Made by a program: the position numbers and the translations under genes
The notes under the pieces: generated by a model
Told to the model about the DNA's origin: nothing
What the model saw: the letters and a program-made list of their open reading frames with translations, nothing else
Databases searched by the model: none
Shown here: positions 50,436 to 59,409 of the stretch, in pieces
Position numbering within the stretch: position 1 is the stretch's first letter
Layout: each line of letters opens with the position of its first letter
NCBI RefSeq assembly: GCF_030811455.1
Contig: NZ_JAUSQU010000001.1
Span: forward strand, 9,486,001-9,550,000
Length of the DNA: 64,000 nucleotides
Direction: 5' to 3'
Origin: Streptosporangium lutulentum
GTDB taxonomy: Bacteria > Actinomycetota > Actinomycetes > Streptosporangiales > Streptosporangiaceae

Positions 50436-50879
50436 AATTGCCTCCAGCTCTGCTGTTGTTCCGTGGGAGCACCGGAATCAGCGAGAAGTGATGCAAGACG
50501 CTCGCAAGCGTAATCGCTACTCATCAGGGTGATCGAAAAGTTTTCGCTGATGCCCAGTTCGCAGGTCGGAGATCACCCAGATCTACGAGGGCAGGGCACA
50601 CCCAGGGCACATGGGCACGAGAAGCAGCGCGAAACGATGAGAATCAGCGAACGCCAAAAGTGCGGCTCCCTCGCTGGAGGGCGTCAGGCGCGTACAGGTC
50701 GGCGTGTCCGAACTCGTGATCATCAAGGGAGGGGCGGCCTGTCCTGGCACGGAGAACGTCGGAAGGCCTGCCCGACCGTCCCGCTCCGCCTCGCCGGCGG
50801 CCGCCGAGCGATCCGCCGCCGGGATGGACCTGGCGTCCGGATCGTGCCGCCTGGCGTACTCCCCGAAGACGAGGAGGAC
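50436..50879. other. Gap with a possible second integrase relic
   Basis: No intact gene in 444 bp. At about 50590-50715 the minus-strand sequence resembles the integrase tail at 44256-44411 in order and spacing (tctctggagggcatcagg there, cgctggagggcgtcagg here; gtaggtccgc there, acaggtcggc here). The translation PTCTRLTPSSEGAALL is a decayed TYTHLMPSSE. Confidence 0.4.
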
Positions 50880-51530
50880 TCACCGGAGCATTCGATCGAC
50901 GACTTCCTTGGTCGAGGGCACCGCGTGAGCGAGGAATCGGTAATTGACGATCGCCGCTTCGTAGCCGTCGCCCCGGTCCGGATGCCGCGGTCCAGCGGTC
51001 GCGTCCCTGACAACCGCCACCTCGAAGCCCTGCTCGAGAAATTCGCGCAGATGGGATTCGACGCACATGTTTGCGATCATGCCGCCGAGAACAATCCTGT
51101 TGATTCCCCGCTTGCGCAGCTGCAGGACCAGATCGTTGGTCTGCGGCCCGAACACCTTGTGCGGACTGACAACGATCGTCCTGCCGTCTTCGATGTAGGG
51201 CTTGAAACGATCCAGCCAGTCCGCGCCGGAGTCGCGGAAACCGGTCAGATCCAGCGGACCGCTTCGCGCGAAGGTGCCGGTCCGCAGCTCATCGGCCTCC
51301 AGCGGCCCATTGAACGTCCAGCCGCTGTCGGCGGGATAGAAGTAGTGGGGCGATATGAAGACGTCATAGCCCCGCTCCTCGGCGGCCCTGAAGATACGCT
51401 CCATGTTCTCGACCGTGCCGTTTTCGGTGACACTCGCCCCGACCGCCGCCCAGCTCGTTCCGTTTTCGCTCAGTACGTCGTTCTGCGGGTCGATGAACAC
51501 CACCGCGGTGTCGGACTGTTGGATTTCCAT
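50880..51530 (-). CDS. Isochorismatase-like cysteine hydrolase
   Basis: 216 aa. The catalytic Asp is in TAVVFIDPQNDVLSE, the catalytic Cys in IVLGGMIANMCVESHLREFL, followed by VAVVRDATAGP; the Lys of the triad is likely in VVSPHKVFG. The fold is that of nicotinamidase/isochorismatase-like amidases. The ATG at 51530 has aaaggggccgggaca before it. Substrate unknown. It sits alone next to an IS3 element. Confidence 0.88.
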   Translation of the reverse strand: MEIQQSDTAVVFIDPQNDVLSENGTSWAAVGASVTENGTVENMERIFRAAEERGYDVFISPHYFYPADSGWTFNGPLEADELRTGTFARSGPLDLTGFRDSGADWLDRFKPYIEDGRTIVVSPHKVFGPQTNDLVLQLRKRGINRIVLGGMIANMCVESHLREFLEQGFEVAVVRDATAGPRHPDRGDGYEAAIVNYRFLAHAVPSTKEVVDRMLR

Positions 51531-51839
51531 TGTCCCGGCCCCTTTGCCGTTCCTGATTCGCCCGGCTCGCCGTCAGCAAGACCGGCCCCATCCGGACGGC
51601 TAGACTGCGGGGCATACCCCTTCCGGTCGGCCGGCAATCGTCGTGTGCCCGCCGCGGCCGAGGTCGGTTGCCGGATTTGGGCAGCTCAGAGGGGTGGCCG
51701 AGGCCTGGTTCGCCGCCCTCGACGCCAGCCGACGCGGGCCGTTCCCGGCGAGCACGGACCGTTTGCCCGCGCGCTCCAGGCATTGAGCCCTCTCCGTGCA
51801 CGGCTCCTCGTTCGGATCGATGGCCACGGTGGCGGAACC
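51531..51839. other. Gap between the hydrolase and the IS3 element
   Basis: 309 bp holding the promoter of the hydrolase on its left. I see no other gene or clear signal up to the IS end. Confidence 0.4.
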
Positions 51840-51869
51840 TGTCAATTTGATCAAGGCAGTTGAGCTGGG

Positions 51870-52937
51870 CTAATTCTGTGTCGGCTTCTCTGGTGTGTCC
51901 TTCTGCTCGTCCGTCTGGTCCTGTTTGGGTTTGTTGATCCACGTCGGGCCGGGCAGGTTGGGAGGGGTGGGGGCGCCGCCGCTGGCGAAGCGTTCGGGGT
52001 GGGCGGCTTGGGCGGTGGCCAGGACGTGGGCGCGGCGGTCTCGGACGGCGGCAGCGCGACCGTAATGCGCGTCAGCCGGGTGGTGGTAGCCGATCCCGGA
52101 GTGGTAATGCTCCTGGTTGTACCAGGTGTAAAAGTCCTGGCAGAAGGCGCGGGCGTCCTCGATCGAGCCGAACCGGCCTGGGAAGGCCGGACAGTACTTG
52201 AGCGTTTTGAAGCTCGCCTCGATGTGCGGGTTGTCGTTGGATGTCTTGGGGCGACTATGCGACTTGGCCACGCCCAGGTCGATGAGCAACTCGGCGACGG
52301 TCTTGGACTTCATCGAGCTGCCGCGGTCGGCATGCAGGGTCAGGGCGTCACGGTTGACCTTCTGCTTGATGATGGTCTGAGCGATCAGCCGCTTGGCCAG
52401 CGCGGCCGACTCGCGGGAGGCGACCATCCAGCCGACCACGCAACGGCTGTAGATGTCGATGATCGTGTACAAGTGGTACCAGATGCCCTTGTGCGGGCCG
52501 CGTAGCTTGGTGATATCCCAGGCCCACACCCGGTTCGGGGCGTCGGCGAATAGCTCGGGGATGGTCTTGGCCGGGTGGGTGGCCTGACGGCGCCGATCGC
52601 GGCCGACCTCGCCGTGTTCGCGCAGGATCCGGTACATGGTGGATTCGGATGCCAGGTAGGTGCCCTCGTCCAGCAGCGTGAAGTACGCCGTGGCCGGGGC
52701 CGCGTCAGCGAACCGCTCATTCAGCACGGTGCGGATGCGCTCGCGCTCACCGTGCGAGAGCGCGGCCGGGTGCGGCGTGCGCGGGATGCTCGGCCGGTCC
52801 GGGGCGGGGCTGGTGCGGTTCTTGCGATACCAGTTGGCCTGTGGCACTCCGGCCGCCGCGCACGCGTTGCGCCGCCCAAGCAACGGAGTCAGTTCCTCAA
52901 TCGCCTCGGCTTGGGCGGTTTCGATGATCTCGGTCAC
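51870..52937 (-). CDS. IS3-family transposase OrfB (DDE integrase core)
   Basis: 355 aa from a GTG. An N-terminal HTH_21 region (SHGERERIRTVLNERFADAA) precedes the rve core: VWAWDITKLRGPHKGIWYHL (first Asp), LTLHADRGSSMKSKTVAELL (second Asp) and SNDNPHIEASFKTLKYCPAF (Glu). FYTWYNQEHYHSGIGYHHP is the usual end. All three catalytic acids are present. The GTG overlaps the orfA stop by four bases (gtga). Confidence 0.93.
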   Translation of the reverse strand: MTEIIETAQAEAIEELTPLLGRRNACAAAGVPQANWYRKNRTSPAPDRPSIPRTPHPAALSHGERERIRTVLNERFADAAPATAYFTLLDEGTYLASESTMYRILREHGEVGRDRRRQATHPAKTIPELFADAPNRVWAWDITKLRGPHKGIWYHLYTIIDIYSRCVVGWMVASRESAALAKRLIAQTIIKQKVNRDALTLHADRGSSMKSKTVAELLIDLGVAKSHSRPKTSNDNPHIEASFKTLKYCPAFPGRFGSIEDARAFCQDFYTWYNQEHYHSGIGYHHPADAHYGRAAAVRDRRAHVLATAQAAHPERFASGGAPTPPNLPGPTWINKPKQDQTDEQKDTPEKPTQN

Positions 52938-53344
52938 TGCTCGCCCCGGCCCGTCGGTGCCTCGCTGCCGGTGGCGAACTGATCCAGCAGCGCGAAGAGC
53001 TTTCCCTGCACCTCGATCACTTGGCGGGTCTTGTCGAGTTCGGCGCGCAGCCGCTCAACCTCGCCCTCCAGCGTGTCGATCTTCTTATCGCGTGGATCGG
53101 CCTTGGGGCGGCCGACCGGCCGGGCCAGAGCCTCGCTCGCGCCATGGTCTCGGGCTGTCTTCCAACTGGAGATCAACGACGAGTACAGGCCTTCCCGGCG
53201 CATCAGCGCGCCCTTGCCGGCCTTGTCGAGCTGGTCGTACTCCGCCAGGATCCGGGCCTTGTAGGCCGCGGTGTATCGGCGGACCGCAGCCCGCTCACGC
53301 ACCTGCGGGTCAGGGATTTGCGGATCCAGCTTGCTTGCTTCCAC
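52934..53344 (-). CDS. IS3-family transposase OrfA
   Basis: 136 aa from the GTG at 53344, with aaggagacatccc upstream; a longer frame goes out of the IS. The HTH has YTAAYKARILAEYDQLDKAG and RREGLYSSLISSWKTARDHG, followed by a leucine-zipper-like helix (DTLEGEVERLRAELDKTRQVI). OrfA binds the IS ends. The overlap with orfB by gtga suggests coupling rather than the classical -1 frameshift. Confidence 0.9.
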   Translation of the reverse strand: MEASKLDPQIPDPQVRERAAVRRYTAAYKARILAEYDQLDKAGKGALMRREGLYSSLISSWKTARDHGASEALARPVGRPKADPRDKKIDTLEGEVERLRAELDKTRQVIEVQGKLFALLDQFATGSEAPTGRGEQ

Positions 53345-53572
53345 GAAGGGATGTCTCCTTCCCCGCCCTCGATACAGAGTTTTATGCCTACTTGCTACCT
53401 CTGTCCATTTTGGCAGGGAGGGTGGCGACCTGCCTGGCATGCCGGTGGTCGAGGATGACGATCTTCCGGGCGACCATAAGGTATGGGTGCTCGGTCGATT
53501 CACTCAGGCGCACGGGGCGGGTAAGGACTGAGCCGCCCGGTGGTCGGAGCGGACACAGTTTCGGGAGTGCGG

Positions 53573-55849
53573 ATGGTCGGCTCATTCGGTGTGCGTTTGC
53601 GGAGTTTGCGGCAGGCGGCGCAGTTGACGATCGAGGAGCTGTCACACACCTCCGGCGTGAGTGTGCGGGCCATCGGGAACATGGAGCGCGGCGTCAGCCG
53701 CGGTCCGCAGCGGCGCACGGTGGAGGCGCTGGCCGAGGCGTTGCGGCTGGGTGAGGAGCAGCGGGCGGAGCTGGTGGAGGCCGCGCGGACGGGCCGACCG
53801 AGGCCGGCCGGGCCGGTGCCGGGTGCGTGTGAACTTCCGCGCGGGGCGGGTGACTTCACCGGCCGGGTGCGGGAACTGGAGCTGCTGCGCCGGCTCGCCG
53901 AGCAGGCCGAAGCGGGACAGGCCGCGGTGGTGGCCACGATCTCCGGCACCGGCGGGATCGGCAAGACAGCCTTGGCCGTGCACGCCGCCAGGCACCTGGC
54001 CGAGGCGTTCCCCGACGGCCGCTACTACGTGGACCTGCGCGGCATGGACAGCGTTCCGCTGGCCCCGGGAGCGGTGCTGTCGCGGCTGCTGAAGGCATTG
54101 GGCGTGAACGAGCAACGCATTCCGAGCGATGAGGAGGAACGGGCCGGGCTCTACCGGGCGCTGCTGGCTGATCGCGGCTGCTTGATCGTGCTGGACAACG
54201 CCATCGATGAGGCGCAGGTGCGTCCCCTCCTCCCGTCCGGCGGTCCGGGGATGACGATCGTCACCAGTCGGCGTTCGCTGGCCGGCCTGGAGGGAGTACG
54301 GCAGATCCCGCTGGACCAGCTCTCCAGCCGGGAGTCGGCAGGGCTGTTGCGAGCGATCGTCGGTGCGGACCGTACCGAGGCCGATCCGGACGGCGTGGCC
54401 GAGCTGGCCCGGCTGTGCGGGAATCTGCCGCTGGCGATGCGGATCGCCGGCAACCGGCTGCAGAGCCAACCAGGCTGGACGATCAGCCAGCTGGCGGGCC
54501 GCTTGAAGGATGAGGAGCGACGGCTGGAGGCGCTGGCAGTCGGAGACCTGGCGGTCGCCACCGCTTTCGCCTTGTCGTACCAGCAGCTGTCCGGGACGGC
54601 GCGGCTCGCTTTCCGGCGGCTGGCGCTGGCGGCCGCGCCGGACTTCGGGGTACCGGTGGCCGCCGTCCTTACCAAGGCGGACCTGTTCGAGACCGAGGAC
54701 GCGCTGGAGACACTGGTCGAGCTGGGCCTGCTCACCTCGCCGTACACCGGCCGCTACGTCTTCCACGACCTGGTTCGACTGTTCGCACGCGCCCAACTCG
54801 AACAAGAAGAGTCGATCGAGGCGCAGCAGGAGGCGCGCCGGCGGATGGAGAGCTGGCTGCTGGAGGTCGCGGTGGTCGCCGGGCGTTGGTTCGACTCCGA
54901 CTACGGAGCACCGCCGCCGGAGTGGCGTTCCCTGGTCACGCTCGACAGCGAACAGGAGGCGAGTGACTGGCTGCGGGCAGAGGAAACGGCGTGGCTGGAA
55001 GCACTACGCTCAGCGGCTCAGCGCGGAGAACACGCGGCGGTGGTCGAGGTGGCCGTGTCCCTGGGCTGGTTCGCCGACATCTGGAAGCGGTGGGAGCACT
55101 GGCGCGAGGTGTTCGAGCTGTCCTCCCATGCGGCGCGGGCCATGGGCGACCGGCTGCAGGAGGCGGTGCTTCTCAACCACCTGTCCGAGGTGCTGACCGT
55201 GTGCGAAGGTCGTAGGGAGGAAGGGGAGGCGACCGCGTTGCGGGCGCTGGAGCTGGCCTGTGAGGTCGGCGACCTACGCCAGCAAGGATGCGCGCTGCTG
55301 TATGCCAGCCGGGCCCTCGGGGGTGATCCGGCGAACATGGAGCGTGAGCTGGACTACGGACGGCGAGCCGCTGATCTCCTCCTGCAAGCCGGGGACCTGC
55401 AGAGATACCCCGCGGCCATGGCGCGCTACGTCGCCGCGCTGCGCGTGGCGGGCCGGTTCGAGGAGGCATTGAAGTGCAACCTTGCACTGGTGGCCACGCT
55501 GAGTGACCCGGCCTACGGCGCTTCCCCGGCCGTCATCAACTTGACTCTCGGAAGCGCCCTGGGACAACTCGGCACCACTTACCTCGCGCTCGAACGCTGG
55601 GAGGAGGCGATCGACGCTTACCAGCGGGCGCTGCCCCACCATGCTGCCTACGCCCTTACCTGGGCCTTGGGGCTTACCCAGCGCAGGCTGGGCACCGCGT
55701 TGCGGCGTCTGGACCGCATCGAGGAGGCCCGCCAGGCGTTGACGGAGGCGGCACGGCTGTACGAGGAAGACGGTGACACCGAGCAAGTCGCCGAGGTGGT
55801 CAAGGAACTCGAGGAGATCGCCGCACCCAGCGCAACAGCTGAACGTTGA
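53573..55849 (+). CDS. HTH-STAND (NB-ARC)-TPR regulator
   Basis: 758 aa from the ATG at 53573 (cgggagtgcgg upstream); a GTG at 53540 is also in frame. The XRE-type HTH (about residues 5-60) has LRQAAQLTIEELSHTSGVS and RAIGNMERGVSRGPQ. The NB-ARC ATPase follows: Walker A ISGTGGIGKTALAVHAA near 125, Walker B LIVLDNAIDEAQVRPLL near 205, and GNLPLAMRIAGNRL. From about 330 a winged-helix part and then TPR-like helices up to the end (YQRALPHHAAYALTWALGLTQ). There is no BTAD. A small membrane protein gene follows after 16 bases. Confidence 0.9.
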   Translation: MVGSFGVRLRSLRQAAQLTIEELSHTSGVSVRAIGNMERGVSRGPQRRTVEALAEALRLGEEQRAELVEAARTGRPRPAGPVPGACELPRGAGDFTGRVRELELLRRLAEQAEAGQAAVVATISGTGGIGKTALAVHAARHLAEAFPDGRYYVDLRGMDSVPLAPGAVLSRLLKALGVNEQRIPSDEEERAGLYRALLADRGCLIVLDNAIDEAQVRPLLPSGGPGMTIVTSRRSLAGLEGVRQIPLDQLSSRESAGLLRAIVGADRTEADPDGVAELARLCGNLPLAMRIAGNRLQSQPGWTISQLAGRLKDEERRLEALAVGDLAVATAFALSYQQLSGTARLAFRRLALAAAPDFGVPVAAVLTKADLFETEDALETLVELGLLTSPYTGRYVFHDLVRLFARAQLEQEESIEAQQEARRRMESWLLEVAVVAGRWFDSDYGAPPPEWRSLVTLDSEQEASDWLRAEETAWLEALRSAAQRGEHAAVVEVAVSLGWFADIWKRWEHWREVFELSSHAARAMGDRLQEAVLLNHLSEVLTVCEGRREEGEATALRALELACEVGDLRQQGCALLYASRALGGDPANMERELDYGRRAADLLLQAGDLQRYPAAMARYVAALRVAGRFEEALKCNLALVATLSDPAYGASPAVINLTLGSALGQLGTTYLALERWEEAIDAYQRALPHHAAYALTWALGLTQRRLGTALRRLDRIEEARQALTEAARLYEEDGDTEQVAEVVKELEEIAAPSATAER

Positions 55850-55865
55850 GCGCGGAGGTGTCCTC

Positions 55866-56087
55866 GTGAACTGGAACACCCTGACACCCTTCGTGCTCGC
55901 AGGTTTCGGCTTCCTCACCCTCGTGCTCACTCAACTGAGGGAAGTCTTGGCCAAGCTCCCAGAGCTGATTCGGATGTTCCGCACAGTTCGCCGCGCGATC
56001 GACGAAAAGCGGAGTACAGCAGGTGAGTACCTGATTGTGCTGGTTTCTCCATGTTCTCGGAGGATCGTCGCGTCTGACGTTCCATAG
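55866..56087 (+). CDS. Small single-TM protein behind the STAND regulator
   Basis: 73 aa from the GTG at 55866 (cggaggtgtcc eight bases upstream). One membrane helix (TPFVLAGFGFLTLVLTQL, about residues 6-23) and then a basic amphipathic helix (LAKLPELIRMFRTVRRAIDEK). The tail from STAGEYLIVLVS is less regular. Placed to be co-expressed with the STAND protein. No family recognised. Confidence 0.6.
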   Translation: MNWNTLTPFVLAGFGFLTLVLTQLREVLAKLPELIRMFRTVRRAIDEKRSTAGEYLIVLVSPCSRRIVASDVP

Positions 56088-56512
56088 TTCATTGGGGAGT
56101 GCCGCACGGCAGCGCCATACAGCAACACCGCCTCACACGATCACACGTCATCAACCCGCGTCTACCACCTGAGCAGGTCGAGATGTCGCTGACGAGGCGT
56201 CTGCCCTTGCCTACGGCATTGGCTCGCGGGCCGGCTCGACGGTGGTGAGCGGTCAGTGTTCCAAGGCGCCCTTGAAATTCGCCGCGGGCTGGCTGACGTT
56301 GCCCTCGACCTGGTCACCGCAGCTTTTGGCCCATAGACGCTGGTTGCCGTGGCGCGGCAGACGGGCTTCTTGGCGCGCCTTTCAGCCATTGATCAATGGC
56401 TAAAGGGCGCCGGGTTCGCACCCTTCCCCTAAATTAGAATCTTGCCCGCAAATGATGACAAATGTTCACCAAGGAATTTTTAAGCATTTGCGGCAGCTTA
56501 AATAGCGTGGGC

Positions 56513-56537
56513 GTTTTGACCGTCATGTGGAGGGTAG
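56513..56537 (+). promoter_or_regulatory. Sigma-B-like promoter for the two-TM protein gene
   Basis: GTTT (56513-56516), 15 bases, GGGTAG (56532-56537). The sigma-B/F-type pattern in actinomycetes is GTTT-N14-16-GGGTAC/T. The gene starts 64 bases downstream. Confidence 0.5.
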
Positions 56538-56574
56538 CGGAGTGCGAGGTGGGATAATTCTATTCTCGCTACCC
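56532..56574 (+). promoter_or_regulatory. Leader hairpin before the two-TM protein gene
   Basis: GGGTAGCG (56532-56539) pairs with CGCTACCC (56567-56574) across a 27-base loop. It overlaps the proposed -10 element, so it may be an operator instead of an RNA fold. Confidence 0.35.
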
Positions 56575-56600
56575 CGAAAAGAGATAAGGCGAAAAATAAT

Positions 56601-56903
56601 ATGAATAACCCTCAGGCTGCAGCAAATCCCGGACTCGGCCGCTCGGCCGCGGTATCTCACGACAGGCAGAAGACAGAGACCCGGCCGGCCTTCAAAACAA
56701 CCGAATTCATGGTCTACATCGCCGCAGTGGTCGCGGTTGTGATCACGGCTCTCGTGGTCGGTGACGACACGCGCGGTGCTGCCGGCGACCCCTTCGGTGC
56801 CGACCAGGCCATCCGATACATCGTCTTCCTGACCGTCGGTTACATGCTGGCTCGAGGCCTGGCGAAGGCCGGCAGCTGGGCGCGGCGCGACGACCACGGC
56901 TAA
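56601..56903 (+). CDS. Two-TM small membrane protein
   Basis: 100 aa; ataaggcgaaaaata precedes the ATG. The first 30 residues are hydrophilic (GLGRSAAVSHDRQKTETRPAF), then helices at about 36-53 (FMVYIAAVVAVVITALVV) and 71-88 (IRYIVFLTVGYMLARGLA) are joined by an acidic loop with DDTRGAAGDPFGADQ. Similar small proteins are known in Streptomyces and relatives, without assigned function. A sigma-B-like promoter suggests stress expression. Confidence 0.72.
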   Translation: MNNPQAAANPGLGRSAAVSHDRQKTETRPAFKTTEFMVYIAAVVAVVITALVVGDDTRGAAGDPFGADQAIRYIVFLTVGYMLARGLAKAGSWARRDDHG

Positions 56904-57450
56904 GGTTCATCGTCACGTCGGGGCCCGATAACACGATGATCGTGACGCATATCCAAGTCTCGCCACCGCGACGACGCCGACGAGGCCATCGTCGCCCTCT
57001 ATCGAGCTGGTCTCACTTCGCATGATTTACCCGCATGAGGTAAAAGGCGGACTTCGGCTATTCGAAGTGGCGAGATGCTGTCGGTGATCACGATTGGGTG
57101 CCGCAGGGCAGGGCCGCCGTGAGCGCCATTCATCCGGTGTTCCTGCTCCGCTGTCCGCAAGCACGAGACATTCCACCAGTCTGAGCCGCGTCTGAACGGC
57201 CAATGGCGTGCACCAGTGATCAGATTCCCGACAGCACGGTGAATACCCATGGGAACGCGCCCAGGCTGCCTCTTGGTCTCGGTGCTGCCAGTGCCACGAC
57301 GGGCATGCCGAACAATATGACTCAGCGAGATCCATCGGCAGTGGTGTAACCCGACCAAGGGTTTTGAGCGCGAAGATGGCGCCAGGTTGGATCGCATGGA
57401 AAGGGGTACGCGAGCCTATCCATGCAGGTCACAGCTTTGAGGAGAACGGT
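56904..57450. other. Intergenic region upstream of the ferritin-like gene
   Basis: 547 bp. Short frames are present but none resembles a protein. The only clear signal is the sigma-B-like promoter at its right end. Confidence 0.5.
57386..57409 (+). promoter_or_regulatory. Sigma-B-like promoter for the ferritin-like gene
   Basis: GTTG (57386-57389), 14 bases, GGGTAC (57404-57409), 41 bases before the start codon. The -10 matches the sigma-B/F pattern exactly and the -35 at three of four bases. Confidence 0.6.
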
Positions 57451-58653
57451 ATGTCCTTCAACCCACTGCAGGAGCGGGGAATCCCGCTGGATCGGCAGCT
57501 GCGCAACTGGCGTGAGCTGAACGTCCTGCCGATCGATCCCGACCATGCCGATCCCTACACGCGGTGCCGGATCATCGCGATGAACGGCATCGAGGTCGAG
57601 GCGATCTTATTCAGCCATCAGTTCGCCCGGCACTGCCCGGACATGGAGGTCAAGCATCAGCTGGCCCAGGTCCGCTACATCGAGGCCCAGCAGCAAAAAG
57701 CGGTCAACTGGCTGCTGCCCGGTCTGGCGTCGGTGCTGGAGACCACCATCGCCTACGAGCAGGTCGCGGTCGACCTGACCGCCTGGGTGGCCCGGATGGA
57801 GCCCGACCCCTACCTCAAACAGGCCTACCACTTCGGGGTCCTGGAGGACTTCGATCACCTGTACCGCTACGCCAACCTGTACGAGATGATCGAGCACCGC
57901 AGGGCCGAGAAGATCGTCGACAATCTGACCGAGGTGATGCCGGGCCGGCCCACCTACCTGCACCACCGCCACCCGATCGACAACGTGCGCGAGCCCTACG
58001 ACAAGAGTGTCGTCGATCCGATCTCCCGGCTGCACGCACTGACGATCATGGCGGCCGAGCAGCAGACCATGAACTTCTACATGAACGTCGGCCCGACCTA
58101 CATGGAGCCGATCGCCCGCCAGCTGTACCAGGAGATCGGGCTGATCGAGGAAGAGCACGTCACGCACTACGAGTCGCTGGTCGACCCGGGCGAGACCTGG
58201 TGGGAGCAGCTGGTCACCCATGAATACAACGAGTGCTACCTGTACCACTCGTTCATGCAGACCGAGTCCGACCCGAAGGTCAAGGCGATCTGGGAACTGC
58301 ACCTGAACATGGAGCTGGAGCATCTGCGCATCGCCGCCGATCTGATGCGCCGCCACGACGGCCGCGAGCCCGAGGAGGTCGTGGCCCCGCAGCTTCCGGC
58401 GCCGGTGACCTTCGAGCCGAACAAGGGCTACCTGCGAGAGCTGCTCGGCACCGAGATCGACGTCACCACGATCGGCACCGGCTACGTGAAGGACATGCAC
58501 GAGCGGTTCCAGCAGTGGCAGGAGGCCATCCACGGCGGGGAGAAGGCGCCGAGCGAGCTGATCATCGATGAGAACCGCACCAAGTCCGGCGAGGAGTACC
58601 GGCTGGAGACCGAGGGTCCGCATCCGGTGCCGAGCCTGCGCGCCCACCGTTAG
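57451..58653 (+). CDS. Ferritin-like-fold protein of unknown function
   Basis: 400 aa from the ATG at 57451 (gaggagaacggt upstream). The sequence is rich in helices with Glu/His pairs spaced as in di-iron carriers: GIEVEAILFSHQFARHC, YIEAQQQKAVNWL, GVLEDFDHLYRYANLYEMIEH, MAAEQQTMNFYMNVG, LIEEEHVTHYESLVDP and LHLNMELEHLRIAADLM. This suggests two ferritin-like four-helix bundles. The C-terminal 90 residues are different (LPAPVTFEPNKGYLRELLG). I recall similar actinobacterial proteins without assigned function. Di-iron storage or oxidation under stress is an inference. Confidence 0.75.
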   Translation: MSFNPLQERGIPLDRQLRNWRELNVLPIDPDHADPYTRCRIIAMNGIEVEAILFSHQFARHCPDMEVKHQLAQVRYIEAQQQKAVNWLLPGLASVLETTIAYEQVAVDLTAWVARMEPDPYLKQAYHFGVLEDFDHLYRYANLYEMIEHRRAEKIVDNLTEVMPGRPTYLHHRHPIDNVREPYDKSVVDPISRLHALTIMAAEQQTMNFYMNVGPTYMEPIARQLYQEIGLIEEEHVTHYESLVDPGETWWEQLVTHEYNECYLYHSFMQTESDPKVKAIWELHLNMELEHLRIAADLMRRHDGREPEEVVAPQLPAPVTFEPNKGYLRELLGTEIDVTTIGTGYVKDMHERFQQWQEAIHGGEKAPSELIIDENRTKSGEEYRLETEGPHPVPSLRAHR

Positions 58654-58743
58654 CCGAAAACACGCGGGCGCCGGTTGTCCGGAAGGTGCAGGCGACGGTG
58701 CCGCCGTCACGGGTGAACACCGACGCCGGGCGCTTCCAGGCGT

Positions 58744-58777
58744 GCGGCCCGCGCCGCCCGGCAGGGGCGCGGGCCGC
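58744..58777. terminator. Terminator between convergent ferritin-like and hemerythrin genes
   Basis: A perfect 12-bp GC stem (58744-58755 with 58766-58777) and a 10-base loop, about 20 bases from the minus-strand stop and 90 from the plus-strand stop. Could serve both. Confidence 0.7.
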
Positions 58778-58797
58778 AGGTGGGCAGGACCGGCCGG

Positions 58798-59382
58798 TCA
58801 ACCGTTCTTGCCCATGGCCTGGCGGATCACGTCCCGAGCCCGGTCCATGATCGCCACGGGCGTGCCCATGAGCAGGTTCGCGGTCGCCGACTCCACTCCC
58901 GGATGCGGGTGGGTCGGCGCCATCGCCTCGGCCGCCTTCACTCCCACCGCCATGGCCCGGCGCTCGGCCTCGCTGGTGTGGGCACGCAGCTGGGTGAACT
59001 CGTAGCGCTCCTCGCTTCTGGCATGGGCCATCACCGCTGCCCGCAGCGCCGTCAGGTTCGTCAGGAATTGCGGATCACCGGCGCCGGCCTTGTCCATCTC
59101 CATGAGCAGTTGCTTGGCTTCGTGCTCCTCGGCCAGCCGATCGTCCACCACGTCCTTACCGCCGTCGATCTTGAGACGGGCGTAGGGATGGACGATCTCC
59201 TCTTCGGCCGTCTCATGTACGGCCAGCAGCCGCACCAGCCGCTGGAATGCCTCGGGCCGTTCCTGGGCCGAGGCCTTCTCCACCTCGTCGAACAGATCCC
59301 GAATCAGCGCGTGCTGCGCGATGAGCAGGTCCACGACATCGTCCTGTCTCATCAGCTCAGGTGCCGTTTGTCGATCACTCAT
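58798..59382 (-). CDS. Hemerythrin HHE domain protein
   Basis: 194 aa, with aaggggggaag before the ATG. The HHE bundle shows DDVVDLLIAQHALIRDLFDEV, LLAVHETAEEEIVHPYARL, LAEEHEAKQLLMEMDKAG and VMAHARSEERYEFTQLRA, giving His and Glu ligands for a di-iron site. The C-terminal 50 residues (HPHPGVESATANLLMGTPVA) are an extension seen in related actinobacterial proteins. A sigma-B-like promoter lies directly upstream. Confidence 0.9.
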   Translation of the reverse strand: MSDRQTAPELMRQDDVVDLLIAQHALIRDLFDEVEKASAQERPEAFQRLVRLLAVHETAEEEIVHPYARLKIDGGKDVVDDRLAEEHEAKQLLMEMDKAGAGDPQFLTNLTALRAAVMAHARSEERYEFTQLRAHTSEAERRAMAVGVKAAEAMAPTHPHPGVESATANLLMGTPVAIMDRARDVIRQAMGKNG

Positions 59383-59409
59383 GGTCTTCCCCCCTTGTTC
59401 TCGGCCTGC

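Larger units (their letters stand above)
51840..53415 (-). mobile_element. IS3-family insertion sequence, apparently complete
   Basis: Contains orfA and orfB with intact frames. The ends show an imperfect inverted repeat: tgtcaatttgatcaagg at 51840 and, in reverse complement, tgccaaaatggacagagg ending at 53415. Length about 1.58 kb. No convincing 3-4-bp target duplication is seen, so the borders are approximate. Confidence 0.75.
56088..56600. other. AT-richer intergenic region with promoter
   Basis: 513 bp without a gene I can support. Bases 56440-56520 are clearly AT-rich (tgatgacaaatgttcacc, gaatttttaagcattt), unlike the neighbourhood. The right part has a sigma-B-like promoter and a hairpin ahead of the next gene. 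Confidence 0.5.

Noticed and set aside
50575..50610. Short translation EITQIYEG, like the end of acyl-CoA dehydrogenases
   Set aside because: Only eight residues match, and no upstream part of such a gene is present; likely chance.
50529..51863. 444-aa open frame antisense to the isochorismatase-like gene
   Set aside because: The minus-strand gene has a full catalytic pattern and a good start; this frame has none.
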